Positions 1-8,571 of a stretch of 40,680 nt of DNA are shown piece after piece. Source of the stretch: JAYZAP01 sp964645285 (GTDB taxonomy: Bacteria; Pseudomonadota; Alphaproteobacteria; JAAXGF01); the NCBI GenBank assembly GCA_964645285.1, contig CAZYDR010000019.1:1-40680 (forward strand). Reading direction: 5' to 3'. Every line of letters begins with the position of its first letter. Within the stretch, counting starts at the first letter, position 1. The translations under genes and the position numbers were made by a program. The notes under the pieces are model-generated. The model worked only from the letters and a program-made list of their open reading frames with translations, was not told the origin of the DNA and ran no database searches.

Positions 1-73
1 CTGGAATACACCTTAAATCCGCTGCCAAACTGTCCAACAATGTGGGACCACCTCACTTTGAAGGTTTCCTGAC

Positions 74-1369
74 ATGTCGAAGACGTCCACCACCGCGGAA
101 TTCATCGAACGACGCGAACGATTACTCGGTCCGAAATTGGACCTGTTCTATAACGATCCGATGCACATCGTGCGCGGCGAGGGCGTCTGGTTGTTCGATG
201 CGGACGGCCGGCGCTATCTCGATTGCTACAACAACGTGCCCCATGTGGGTCACGCCCATCCCAAGGTTGTCGAAGCCATCGCCAGCCAGGCGGCCACATT
301 GAATACCCACACGCGGTATCTGCACGATGGCATTCTGGATTATGTCGAGCGGCTCACCGACACCTTTGGCGACGGCTTGAGCACCGCATTGCTGACCTGT
401 ACCGGCAGCGAGGCCAACGACGTGGCGCTGCGCATGGGCGAGGCCGTCACCGGTCGCCGCGGCATCATCGCCACGGACGCTACCTATCACGGCAACACCG
501 CCGCGGTCTCGCAGTTGAGTTCCATACGGCCGCCGATCGGCGGCTATACCGGGCATGTTCGTCATGTGCCCGCGCCGGACAGTTACCGACCTTTGGGCGG
601 TGAGTCCGGCGATGCCTTCGCGGCCGCCTTTACCCGCGAAGTCGAGCAGGCGATCGAGCACCTGAAAGGTACCGAGTTTGGGTTCTCCACCCTGATCATA
701 TGCCCCTACTTTGCCAACGAGGGTTTCCCCAACCTGCCCAGCGGTTTTCTCGACGGTAGCGTTGCCGCGGTGCGCAAGGCTGGCGGCCTGATCATTTCCG
801 ACGAAGTGCAGCCCGGCTTCGGCCGGCTCGGCTCGCATTTCTGGGGCCACGAGCCGGCCGGATTCAAACCGGACATCGTTACCCTCGGCAAACCCATGGC
901 CAACGGCCACCCCGTGGGCGGGGTGGTGACATCGAGCGACATCATGGCCGAGTTCCGCACCGCGTTCGGTTACTTCAATACATTCGGCGGCAATCCGGTG
1001 TCCTGCGCGGCGGCCATGGCCACACTGGAAGTGCTGCAGGAAGAAAACCTGATGCAAAACGCCCATGACGTCGGCGGCTATGCGCAACAACGGTTGACGC
1101 AACTAGCCGGCAAACACGACGTGATCGGCGACGTTCGCGGCGCCGGCCTTTACTTCGGTGTTGAACTGGTCTCCGACAGAGAAAACAAGACACCGGCCGC
1201 CGACACCACCGCTCGTATCGTCGATAACATGCGTGAAAACGGCATTCTCATGGGTCGGACCGGCCTCAATCGCAACGTGCTGAAAATTCGCACGCCGATG
1301 CCGTTCAGCCGTGACAATGTGGATCAGCTGATGAGCGTTCTGGACGAAAGCCTGTCGTCACTGGCCTGA
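74..1369 (+). CDS. Class III (PLP-dependent) aminotransferase, AGXT2/phospholyase-like subgroup
   Basis: This 431-residue protein is a fold-type I PLP enzyme, and its length is normal for class III aminotransferases. The PLP lysine is K273 in TLGKPMANGHP, preceded by the cofactor aspartate in ISDEVQPGFGR. The GK-P-x-x-NGHP form of the lysine motif is what I know from AGXT2 and ethanolamine-phosphate phospholyase relatives; it differs from the GabT motif. GSEANDVA (cofactor phosphate region) and TFGGNPVSCAAA are also present. The start is the ATG at 74, with AAGG about ten bases upstream. The next gene on the same strand is a succinate-semialdehyde-type dehydrogenase, followed by a Rieske oxygenase, so a role in amine or amino-acid catabolism that feeds a semialdehyde is likely. 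The substrate cannot be read from the sequence. Family confidence is high and substrate confidence is low. Confidence 0.9.
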   Translation: MSKTSTTAEFIERRERLLGPKLDLFYNDPMHIVRGEGVWLFDADGRRYLDCYNNVPHVGHAHPKVVEAIASQAATLNTHTRYLHDGILDYVERLTDTFGDGLSTALLTCTGSEANDVALRMGEAVTGRRGIIATDATYHGNTAAVSQLSSIRPPIGGYTGHVRHVPAPDSYRPLGGESGDAFAAAFTREVEQAIEHLKGTEFGFSTLIICPYFANEGFPNLPSGFLDGSVAAVRKAGGLIISDEVQPGFGRLGSHFWGHEPAGFKPDIVTLGKPMANGHPVGGVVTSSDIMAEFRTAFGYFNTFGGNPVSCAAAMATLEVLQEENLMQNAHDVGGYAQQRLTQLAGKHDVIGDVRGAGLYFGVELVSDRENKTPAADTTARIVDNMRENGILMGRTGLNRNVLKIRTPMPFSRDNVDQLMSVLDESLSSLA

Positions 1370-1400
1370 TATCGAGTGCCTTCGCGGCGCGTGCAATCTG

Positions 1401-1429
1401 TTAACAGCCGCCCCCACCGGGTCTATAGT
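1401..1429 (+). promoter_or_regulatory. Candidate sigma-70-type promoter upstream of gabD
   Basis: TTAACA at 1401-1406 and TATAGT at 1424-1429 are separated by exactly 17 bases, close to the TTGACA/TATAAT consensus. The site lies about 70 bases before the dehydrogenase start in a 128-base gap, so gabD and the Rieske gene may be transcribed separately from the aminotransferase. Confidence 0.55.
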
Positions 1430-1497
1430 GGGGCCAATCAGTCACATCACATTTGGCCGTGCGGTCGCTTCCGCCGCCGCACTTGGGGAGAAATACC

Positions 1498-2955
1498 ATG
1501 AAGCTTCAGGACCAAGGCCTGTTCCGCCAGCAATGCTATATCGACGGCGCCTGGGCCGATGCGGATTCCGGCGACACCATCAATGTCACCGATCCGGCCA
1601 CCAACGAAGTTCTCGGCACCATCCCGAAGATGGGTGCCGACGAGACCCGCCGGGCCATCGAGGCGGCTAATGCGGCGCTGCCCGCATGGCGCGCCAAGAC
1701 CGTCAAGGAACGCGCCGCCGTGCTGCGCAAGTTCTTCAATCTGATGATCGAGAACCAGGAAGACCTGGCCCAGATCATGACCGCCGAGCAGGGTAAGCCC
1801 CTGGCCGAATCGCGCGGTGAGATCGTCTACGCCGCGTCGTTCATCGAATGGTTCGCCGAAGAGGGCAAGCGCGCCTATGGCGACGTCATTCCCCCGCACA
1901 TGAACGACCGCCGTATCGTGGTGACCAAGGAGCCGGTCGGCGTGGTCGCTTCGATTACCCCGTGGAACTTCCCCTCGGCGATGATTACCCGCAAGGTCGG
2001 CCCAGCCCTGGCGGCCGGCTGTACCGTGGTCGCCAAGCCGGCCACGGCGACGCCTTTTTCCGCACTGGCCCTGGCCGAACTCGGCGAGCGAGCCGGCCTG
2101 CCCGCGGGCGCCATGAGCATTATCACCGGCGCCTCGGGCGCCATCGGCGGCGAAATGACGTCGAACCCCATCGTCCGCAAGCTGACCTTCACGGGCTCGA
2201 CCGAGATTGGCAAGCAATTGATGCAGGAATGCGCCGGCACCGTGAAGAAGGTCTCTATGGAGCTCGGCGGCCATGCGCCGTTCATCGTCTTCAACGATGC
2301 CGAGATTGATGCCGCCATCGAGGGCGCCATTGCCTCCAAGTATCGCAACATGGGTCAGACCTGCGTCTGCGCCAATCGCTTCCTGGTCCAGGACGGCATC
2401 TATGACGAGTTCGCCGAGAAGTTCGCCGCCGCCGCCGGCAATCTCAAGGTCGGCAACGGCACCGACGACGGCGTCCAGCAGGGCCCGCTGATCGACATGG
2501 CGGCAGTCGACAAGGTCGAGGAGCATATCGAGGACGCCCTGTCCAAGGGCGCCACGACGCTCGCCGGCGGCAAGCGCCACGACATGGGCGGCACTTATTT
2601 TGAGCCCACGGTGCTGGGCGGTGTCGATACCCAGATGAAGATCGCCCGCGAGGAGACCTTCGGCCCGGTAGCGCCGCTGTTCCGTTTCAAGGACGAAGAC
2701 GAGGCCATCCGCCTGGCCAACGACACCGAGTACGGCCTCTGCGCCTATTTCTACAGTCGCGACATCGGCCGAGTCTGGCGCGTTGCCGAGGCCCTGGAAT
2801 ACGGCATCGTCGGCATCAACGCCGGTGTCATCTCCACCGAGGTGGCGCCGTTCGGCGGGGTCAAGGAATCCGGCGTCGGCCGCGAGGGCTCGCACTACGG
2901 CATCGACGAATACCTCGAGGTCAAATACATGTGCATGGCCGGCATGGACGGCTGA
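1498..2955 (+). CDS. gabD: NAD(P)-dependent succinate-semialdehyde dehydrogenase
   Basis: This 485-residue aldehyde dehydrogenase has the catalytic base E255 in MELGGHAP and the nucleophile C289 in GQTCVCANRF. The cofactor segment ITPWNFPSAMITRKVGPALAAG is also present. The C-terminal stretch GINAGVISTEVAPFGGVKESG is typical of the GabD/succinate-semialdehyde group, which oxidises succinate semialdehyde to succinate in the cytosol. The ATG at 1498 is preferred over an upstream TTG because GGGGAG lies just before it. A candidate promoter lies upstream, and the Rieske gene starts 13 bases downstream, so the two are probably co-transcribed. Related semialdehydes such as glutarate or malate semialdehyde remain possible substrates. 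Confidence 0.9.
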   Translation: MKLQDQGLFRQQCYIDGAWADADSGDTINVTDPATNEVLGTIPKMGADETRRAIEAANAALPAWRAKTVKERAAVLRKFFNLMIENQEDLAQIMTAEQGKPLAESRGEIVYAASFIEWFAEEGKRAYGDVIPPHMNDRRIVVTKEPVGVVASITPWNFPSAMITRKVGPALAAGCTVVAKPATATPFSALALAELGERAGLPAGAMSIITGASGAIGGEMTSNPIVRKLTFTGSTEIGKQLMQECAGTVKKVSMELGGHAPFIVFNDAEIDAAIEGAIASKYRNMGQTCVCANRFLVQDGIYDEFAEKFAAAAGNLKVGNGTDDGVQQGPLIDMAAVDKVEEHIEDALSKGATTLAGGKRHDMGGTYFEPTVLGGVDTQMKIAREETFGPVAPLFRFKDEDEAIRLANDTEYGLCAYFYSRDIGRVWRVAEALEYGIVGINAGVISTEVAPFGGVKESGVGREGSHYGIDEYLEVKYMCMAGMDG

Positions 2956-2968
2956 CGGGAGGCCAAGT

Positions 2969-4093
2969 ATGAACGGCGTTCCCGAGCCCAGACAAGCCAT
3001 GCCGACGGCGGGTTACACCTCGCCCGAATGGTTTGATCAGGAGCAGGAGATGCTGTTCGGCAAGGTCTGGACCTTTGCCGGCATGACCGAGGATTTGAGC
3101 GAGCCCGGTGACTACGTTTGTGTCGATGCCGGGCGCTATCCGCTGGTGCTGCTGCTCGACAGGAACCGGGAGCTTCGGGCCTTTCACAACATTTGCCGCC
3201 ACCGGGGCGCAAAGCTGCTCGACGGCAGCGGCAATACGGGCCTTGGCGTGCGCTGCTTCTATCACAACTGGGCCTATGATCTGGCCGGCAGCCTCAAGAG
3301 CGTGCCCCAGGAAGAGATCCAGTTCACCAACTTCGACAAGAAGTGCCTGGGGCTCCATCCGGCAAAACTGGCGACCTGGAAGAACCTGGTATTCGTCCAT
3401 CCCGACCCGGAGGCCGAGCCCCTGGATGACTGGTTCGCCGGCGTCGCCGAAACCTTGGGACCGCACGATCCATCAAAGCTGGTCGAGGTGTCACGGACCA
3501 AATTCCGCTTCCGCGCCAACTGGAAAATCGTTATCGAGAACTTTATCGATGGTTATCATTTTTTCTATCTCCATCCGGTGTCCCTGGGCGATGGCGACTT
3601 CTTCAAACAACACTGGGAGCCCCGGGGGCGCCATTGGACGTTCCATCGGCCGCTCAAGGAAGGCATGACCCATGCCGACCAGACCATGCCGGTCATCGAC
3701 GGCGTGGCCGCCGATCACGGCGTCATCTCCAGCGTCATGTTCCCCAATATGGCCATATTCGAGACGGCGACCTTCTGGCTGACCTTTCATGTGCTGCCCG
3801 TGGCGGCCGATGAGTCGATTGTCGATATCCGCACCCGAGCCATGCCCGAGGCCGTCGGCCGGCTCAAGGCGTCGCCGCCTGTGGGCGGCGTGGTTCCCGA
3901 TTATGTACTCAGCAGCGCCGGGATGACCGGTTGGGAGCGGGTGGCCGACCCCGACGTCCACCCCACGGAATCCAACGACGTTATGATGGAAGACATCTAT
4001 GCCTGCGAGGCCATGCAGAAGGGCATGAACTCGCCGCTGTACGAAGTCGGTCCCATGCCGCAATACGAATCGGCCCTGACCTTCTTCCAGTAG
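2969..4093 (+). CDS. Rieske-type aromatic-ring-hydroxylating/amine oxygenase alpha subunit, ended early by TAG
   Basis: The N-terminal Rieske domain binds a [2Fe-2S] cluster through C76-x-H78 (CRHRG) and C96-x2-H99 (CFYHN). The catalytic domain carries the mononuclear iron ligands H197 and H202 in DGYHFFYLHP. The ATG at 2969 follows GGGAGG with good spacing, 13 bases after gabD. The reading frame stops at TAG 4091-4093 directly after FFQ. The next 19 codons in the same frame (4094-4150, QVLDYM... to TGA at 4151) look like the missing C-terminus, so the TAG probably replaced a sense codon such as CAG. Family relatives include ring dioxygenases and the amine oxygenases GbcA and CntA, which cleave glycine betaine or carnitine. 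The gabD neighbour favours a betaine-type substrate, but this is inference. No reductase gene is adjacent. A protein lacking 20 C-terminal residues might still fold. Confidence 0.85.
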   Translation: MNGVPEPRQAMPTAGYTSPEWFDQEQEMLFGKVWTFAGMTEDLSEPGDYVCVDAGRYPLVLLLDRNRELRAFHNICRHRGAKLLDGSGNTGLGVRCFYHNWAYDLAGSLKSVPQEEIQFTNFDKKCLGLHPAKLATWKNLVFVHPDPEAEPLDDWFAGVAETLGPHDPSKLVEVSRTKFRFRANWKIVIENFIDGYHFFYLHPVSLGDGDFFKQHWEPRGRHWTFHRPLKEGMTHADQTMPVIDGVAADHGVISSVMFPNMAIFETATFWLTFHVLPVAADESIVDIRTRAMPEAVGRLKASPPVGGVVPDYVLSSAGMTGWERVADPDVHPTESNDVMMEDIYACEAMQKGMNSPLYEVGPMPQYESALTFFQ

Positions 4094-4187
4094 CAGGTGC
4101 TCGACTATATGCCGCCGATCGATAAGTCGGGCGTCAAGGTGCGCGCGGTGTGATGTTGGAATTGAGCCCCCACGTTGCCGAACAGCC

Positions 4188-5774
4188 CTAAAGATCGCGC
4201 AACACCACCTTGGCGGCATTGCTTCCCGGAATGCCCGAGACGCCGCCGCCCGGGTGCGCTCCCGAGCCGCATAAGTAATAGCTCGCGAGCGGTGTGCGGT
4301 GGCCGCTGGCGCGCGGGTGAGGGCGCAGGTGAAACATCTGTGATAGGTGGTACTGGCCGTGGAAGCCGTCGCCGCCGGTGAGGCCATGCTCTTCCTCAAG
4401 ATCGAGCGGACTGAGGGCATTGTAGCCCAGAACCGAAACGCGGAAGTTGGGAGCGTAGCGCGTCATGGTATCGATCAGCGCTTCGGCGGCTTCGTGCTTG
4501 ACATCATGCCAACTGCGTTCGCCCGAGAGGTCGCGCGGATGGAACCGGCAGTTCATCATCATCACGTGTTTGCCGGGCGGCGCCAGGCTATGGTCGTACA
4601 GGCTGGGGATCATGGCGTCGATGATGGGCTCGCGGGCCCAGTCGCCACGCTTGGTATCGTCATAGGCCGCGCGGATGTAATTGAGGGAGGGGCAGATGTG
4701 GATGGTGCCTGTGTGCTGGGGTCCCGATTGCTTTCCCGGCAGGCAGGTGAAGTCGGGCAATTCGGCGAGCGCCACATTCATGCGGAAGCCGCCGCCGCCG
4801 GTCTTATAGGCAGCCATGTCGGCACGGAACTCGGGGTCCAGGTCCGACTGGTCCACGAGGTCGAGAAAGCTGCGCTTGGGGTCCGCATTGCTCAGGACGG
4901 CGTGGCCGCGGACCACTTCGCCGTCTTCGAGGCGGACACCAACCGCCCGGTCGTTCTCGACGACAACCTGGACCACGGCGGTCTTGGTTCGAATTTCCAC
5001 GCCCTGGGCCACCGTCGCTCCGGCCATGGCCTGGGTGATGGCGCCTATGCCGCCCATGGGCAGACCCCAGGCGCCGCGCACGCCGTCGAACTGGTCGACG
5101 CGGCTTTGTATCAAACGCAGCGCCGTGGCCGGCGCGTCCACATCGACCAGGAAGCCGGAGATGACGCCCAGGACGTAGCCCAGCTTGGTCTCGTCACTCT
5201 CCAGATAGCGGCCCAGGAAGCCCGTGGCACTCTCGGTCAGGATCAGCATCAACCGGTGGCGTAGGTCTTCGTTCAGGCCTTTGACGTCGAGGCCCATGCG
5301 CGCCCAATCGAGAGCCGCGCCAAGGCCGCCGCCGGCGAGCTTTGGCGGTACCTTCGTCATCTGTTTGGCGAGAAAATCCGCCAGCGGCGTGAGCACCGCG
5401 TCGAGGCGGTCGAGGCCCTCGGTGTCGTGGTTCGAGAACTTGGCAATCTCGGCCCGGTCGTGGTCGGTATCACCGGTGGACAGCAGATAGTGGCCGTCGG
5501 GGAAGGGAAAGAAACCGCCCCGCATCATGGTGGCTTCCAGGCCGCGCTCTTCGAGCGCCATGTCGGCGATAATCTTCGGGCGCAGGTAGCTCATGACGAA
5601 GGACAGGCTCGAATTGCGAAAGCCGGGGTGGAAGGTTTCGGTGACGCAGGCGCCGCCGACAATCGCGCGCCGCTCCAGCACGAGCACCGAGCGCCCGGCG
5701 CGAGCCAGATAAAACCCCGCCACAAGCCCGTTGTGGCTGCCGCCAATGATTACCGCATCGTAGGTTTTCGCCAT
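4188..5774 (-). CDS. FAD-dependent oxidoreductase, phytoene-desaturase/PYROXD2-like (COG1233)
   Basis: This 528-residue flavoprotein has an N-terminal dinucleotide fold, AVIIGGSHNGLVAGFYLARAG (residues about 6-26), and an ERR acidic end of the second strand. The C-terminal FAD motif is YYLCGSGAHPGGGVSGIPGSNAA. Both ends match the COG1233 group that includes human PYROXD2 and carotenoid desaturases. The second glycine of the usual GGGHNG is serine here. The ATG at 5774 has GGGAGAA just upstream. The gene converges on the Rieske oxygenase and lies 25 bases downstream of the broken SelA-like gene, probably in the same transcript. No carotenoid genes are nearby, so a carotenoid role is unlikely and the substrate is unknown. 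Confidence 0.85.
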   Translation of the reverse strand: MAKTYDAVIIGGSHNGLVAGFYLARAGRSVLVLERRAIVGGACVTETFHPGFRNSSLSFVMSYLRPKIIADMALEERGLEATMMRGGFFPFPDGHYLLSTGDTDHDRAEIAKFSNHDTEGLDRLDAVLTPLADFLAKQMTKVPPKLAGGGLGAALDWARMGLDVKGLNEDLRHRLMLILTESATGFLGRYLESDETKLGYVLGVISGFLVDVDAPATALRLIQSRVDQFDGVRGAWGLPMGGIGAITQAMAGATVAQGVEIRTKTAVVQVVVENDRAVGVRLEDGEVVRGHAVLSNADPKRSFLDLVDQSDLDPEFRADMAAYKTGGGGFRMNVALAELPDFTCLPGKQSGPQHTGTIHICPSLNYIRAAYDDTKRGDWAREPIIDAMIPSLYDHSLAPPGKHVMMMNCRFHPRDLSGERSWHDVKHEAAEALIDTMTRYAPNFRVSVLGYNALSPLDLEEEHGLTGGDGFHGQYHLSQMFHLRPHPRASGHRTPLASYYLCGSGAHPGGGVSGIPGSNAAKVVLRDL

Positions 5775-5799
5775 GCCGTTCTCCCGTCGGAAACCAGGT

Positions 5800-6975
5800 C
5801 TATTGGGCTGCCGTCTCGATCTCGTCGCGAAGGAGGCGCGAGACCGCGTCAACTTCATCGGCGTGGAGATTTTCCGCGCCCAGGCAGAGGATGTTGTTTG
5901 ATTTGGCGGCAATAAATATACGGGCGTCGCCGGCCATCAGCCGCGCCGAGATGTCATCGGCCCGTGTTCCCTCGAGGAGGCCTTCAAAACCGATCAACAG
6001 ATAGGGCGGGCGCCCTCCATTGGAGACCAGTCATTGCCGCGTAATACCATCAATGTCGGCAATCCCGTTCTCGATACCTTCTAGCGCCGCGCGCCACCTG
6101 GTCTGATCGTTGCCATGGTCGCGGCGCTGGTATTCTCCTAGGGCGACGAGCATGCCGACGATCTGTTCCTTACCCATCTTGAGACTTCGTCCCAATCCCA
6201 TGTACTGGTTGAGTGGATCCGGAGTTCCGGTGGTTTCGGCAACCACGTTCAGATCCTGATGTTGCAGCGTTATGGACCGCACCATGCCCCGTCCGGCGGC
6301 GACAAAGCCTCTGACGGCTGGCCCCTGCATGGCTTTGCTCGCCGTATAGACGGCGGCGTTGGCGCCGGTGGCAAGGATGGCCCGTAGATTTTTCGCCGGC
6401 GGCAATGCCATGGAGGCATCGGCAATAAGCCGAACGCCGGCCTGATGAGCGACCCGCACCACGTCTTCTAGGGGCGGAATACCCGACTGATCTTTGAACG
6501 GCGGGCCAGAGCACTCATAGAAGACGCAGGCGACATCGCTGTCGATGGTGGCGGCCATCTACCCTAATGAGTCCGGCGCCCAGGCATCGACCAGCCGCAG
6601 GTGCGCGCCGGTCGCCCGGATCGCGAAGTCGTAATAGCCGCGGTGCTGCTGAAACATCACCACCGTGTGCGGCGGCGCGGTGATGTGGGGCAGGGATTTG
6701 ATGCGCACCGGGTCTTCGCCGGCGATGCAGGCGGCAACCGCCAGGGTGATCCCGGCGGCGGCGCCCGGCGTGGCATAGCCGGTCTCGGCGCCGGTTGCCT
6801 CGGCAATTATTCGGCTCGCCGTACCCTGGAGTTTACGGATCGGCAAAAACGCCCGGGGGGCGTCGCCCATGGCGCCAATGACGCCCTCGCTCGGTGTCGA
6901 ACTGCCGATGGGCGACCACGGCCCGGTGGCGTTGATGGCGGGGCGAAGGTCGTAATCTGTCAAGGCAGACGGCAT
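5800..6975 (-). pseudogene. SelA/DgaE-like PLP-dependent enzyme gene with two in-frame stops
   Basis: One continuous frame of 391 codons runs from the ATG at 6975 (CCGGAG upstream) to TAG at 5800-5802, but it is interrupted by TAG at 6559-6561 (codon 139) and TGA at 6031-6033 (codon 315). Both sides of each stop read as one protein: RPAINATGPWSPIGSS at the N-terminus, a likely PLP lysine at K214 in YTASKAMQGPAVRGF, and a C-terminal domain ending at LLRDEIETAAQ. The family is COG1921, which includes selenocysteine synthase and D-glucosaminate-6-phosphate ammonia-lyase; the specific reaction here is unknown. The first fragment lacks the PLP lysine and the second lacks the N-terminal region, so neither should be active alone. 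It lies upstream of the FAD oxidoreductase on the same strand and is divergent from gor. Confidence 0.75.
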
Positions 6976-7045
6976 TGTCTGTTACTCCGGAGCTTTCCAG
7001 GTGGTATTCTACGACGCCCCTGGTCGAAGCGCGATAGACCACGGA

Positions 7046-7060
7046 TAAGTCTTTGACTTA
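7046..7060. promoter_or_regulatory. Palindrome TAAGTC-TTT-GACTTA in the divergent gor/SelA-like promoter region
   Basis: A perfect 6+6 inverted repeat with a 3-base centre lies in the 132-base gap between two divergent genes. It overlaps TTGACT (7053-7058), a possible -35 for gor, although no good -10 follows. It could be an operator. A repeat this short can also arise by chance. Confidence 0.3.
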
Positions 7061-7107
7061 ACCTGGCACACACGCCATGTGATGCGCACAGGGCTTTGGA
7101 GAAACCT

Positions 7108-8460
7108 ATGTACGACTACGACTTTTTCGTTATGGGCGCCGGTTCGGGTGGCGTGCGGGCGTGCCGTATTGCCGCCGCCCACGGCGTCCGGGTGGCGGTC
7201 GCCGAGGACCGCTATCTCGGCGGCACCTGCGTCAATGTCGGCTGCGTACCCAAGAAGCTATTGGTTTACGCGTCGCATTTCGCCGACGACTTCGAGGATG
7301 CCGCCGGCTTCGGCTGGACGTTAGGCGAGCGCAAGTTTGACTGGTCGAAACTGATTGCCAACAAGAACGCCGAAATTACCCGGCTCAATGGCATCTATCA
7401 GAAAATGCTGGAAGGCAGCGGGGTCAAGATCATCGACGGCACGGCGCGGCTCGAAGACGCCCATACGGTCGTGGTCGGCGATGAGCGTTACACCGCCGAA
7501 TATATTCTTGTCGCCGTCGGCGGCTGGCCGGTAGTGCCCGACATTCCCGGTAAGGATCTGGCCATCACCTCCAACGAGGCGTTTTTCCTCGACGATCTGC
7601 CCGAGCGTGTGCTTGTGGTTGGAGGCGGTTACATATCGGTCGAGTTTGCCGGCATCTTCCACGGTCTTGGTTCCCAGGTGACTCAGCTTTACCGGGGACC
7701 GTTGTTCCTTCGCGGCTTCGACGACGACATGCGCACGTTCCTTGCCGACGAAATGCGCAAGAAGAAGATCGACCTGCGTTTCGACACCAACATCACGGCT
7801 CTGGCCAAGACCGACGGCGGCATCCAGGCGACCCTGACCGATGGCTCGACCCATGAGGCCGACGTGGTCATGTACGCCACCGGCCGGGCGCCCATGACCG
7901 CTAACCTCGGTCTTGAGGCCGCGGGTATCGAACTCAATAGTAAGGGCGCCGTGGTGGTCGACGAGTATTCCAAGACCTCGGTCGACGATATTTATGCGGT
8001 CGGCGACGTCACCGACCGGATCAACCTGACGCCGGTAGCCATCCGCGAGGGCCATGCGGTGTCCGATACGCTATTTGGCAACAAGTCGTCGAAGGCCGAC
8101 CACGTAGACGTGCCGTCGGCGGTGTTTAGCCAGCCGCCCATGGGCAGTGTTGGCCTGACCGAGGCTGAGGCGCGGGCGCAATATGGCGCGGTCGATATCT
8201 ACAAGAGTGATTTTCGGGCCATGAAGCACACCCTCAGCGGCAGCGACGAGAAAGTGCTCATGAAGCTGATCGTCGATCGCGCCAGTGACCGGGTGGTCGG
8301 TTGCCACATGATTGGTCCCGAGGCCGGCGAGATTATCCAGGGCATCGGCATCGCCGTGAAGTGCGGCGCCACCAAGGCCCAGTTCGACGCCACCGTGGGA
8401 ATTCATCCAACCACCGCCGAGGAATTGGTCACCATGCGCGACAAGGTGCCCGACGCGTAG
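7108..8460 (+). CDS. gor: Glutathione-disulfide reductase
   Basis: This 450-residue class I pyridine-nucleotide disulfide oxidoreductase regenerates glutathione with NADPH in the cytosol. It has the FAD motif GAGSGG (residues 10-15), the redox pair C41/C46 in GGTCVNVGCVPKK, and the second nucleotide fold VVGGGYISVEFAGIFHGLG. The active-site base H433 lies in HPTTAEE near the C-terminus. An arginine after the second beta strand (LYRG) fits NADPH use. The ATG at 7108 has GGAG seven bases upstream, which decides it over an earlier in-frame TTG. Glutathione reductase is favoured over dihydrolipoamide or mercuric reductase by the CVNVGCVPKK site and the length. The gene is intact and faces away from the broken SelA-like gene. 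Confidence 0.93.
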   Translation: MYDYDFFVMGAGSGGVRACRIAAAHGVRVAVAEDRYLGGTCVNVGCVPKKLLVYASHFADDFEDAAGFGWTLGERKFDWSKLIANKNAEITRLNGIYQKMLEGSGVKIIDGTARLEDAHTVVVGDERYTAEYILVAVGGWPVVPDIPGKDLAITSNEAFFLDDLPERVLVVGGGYISVEFAGIFHGLGSQVTQLYRGPLFLRGFDDDMRTFLADEMRKKKIDLRFDTNITALAKTDGGIQATLTDGSTHEADVVMYATGRAPMTANLGLEAAGIELNSKGAVVVDEYSKTSVDDIYAVGDVTDRINLTPVAIREGHAVSDTLFGNKSSKADHVDVPSAVFSQPPMGSVGLTEAEARAQYGAVDIYKSDFRAMKHTLSGSDEKVLMKLIVDRASDRVVGCHMIGPEAGEIIQGIGIAVKCGATKAQFDATVGIHPTTAEELVTMRDKVPDA

Positions 8461-8571
8461 GTTCGGCTCATCGTCGCAGTGTAGCAAAAGGCTGGAAATA
8501 GGGAGAAAATGGGCGTATACGCTGTGGCCTCCCGTACAAGCTTGATACGAAAAGAAAGTTCGAGGTTCGCC

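Noticed and set aside
1447..3000. A long minus-strand open frame opposite gabD
   Set aside because: It is an antisense shadow: no family motifs, while the plus strand encodes a complete aldehyde dehydrogenase.
6031..6033. Selenocysteine at the TGA of the SelA-like gene
   Set aside because: The same gene also has a TAG, and the sequence after the TGA shows only a trivial small hairpin, not a convincing SECIS.
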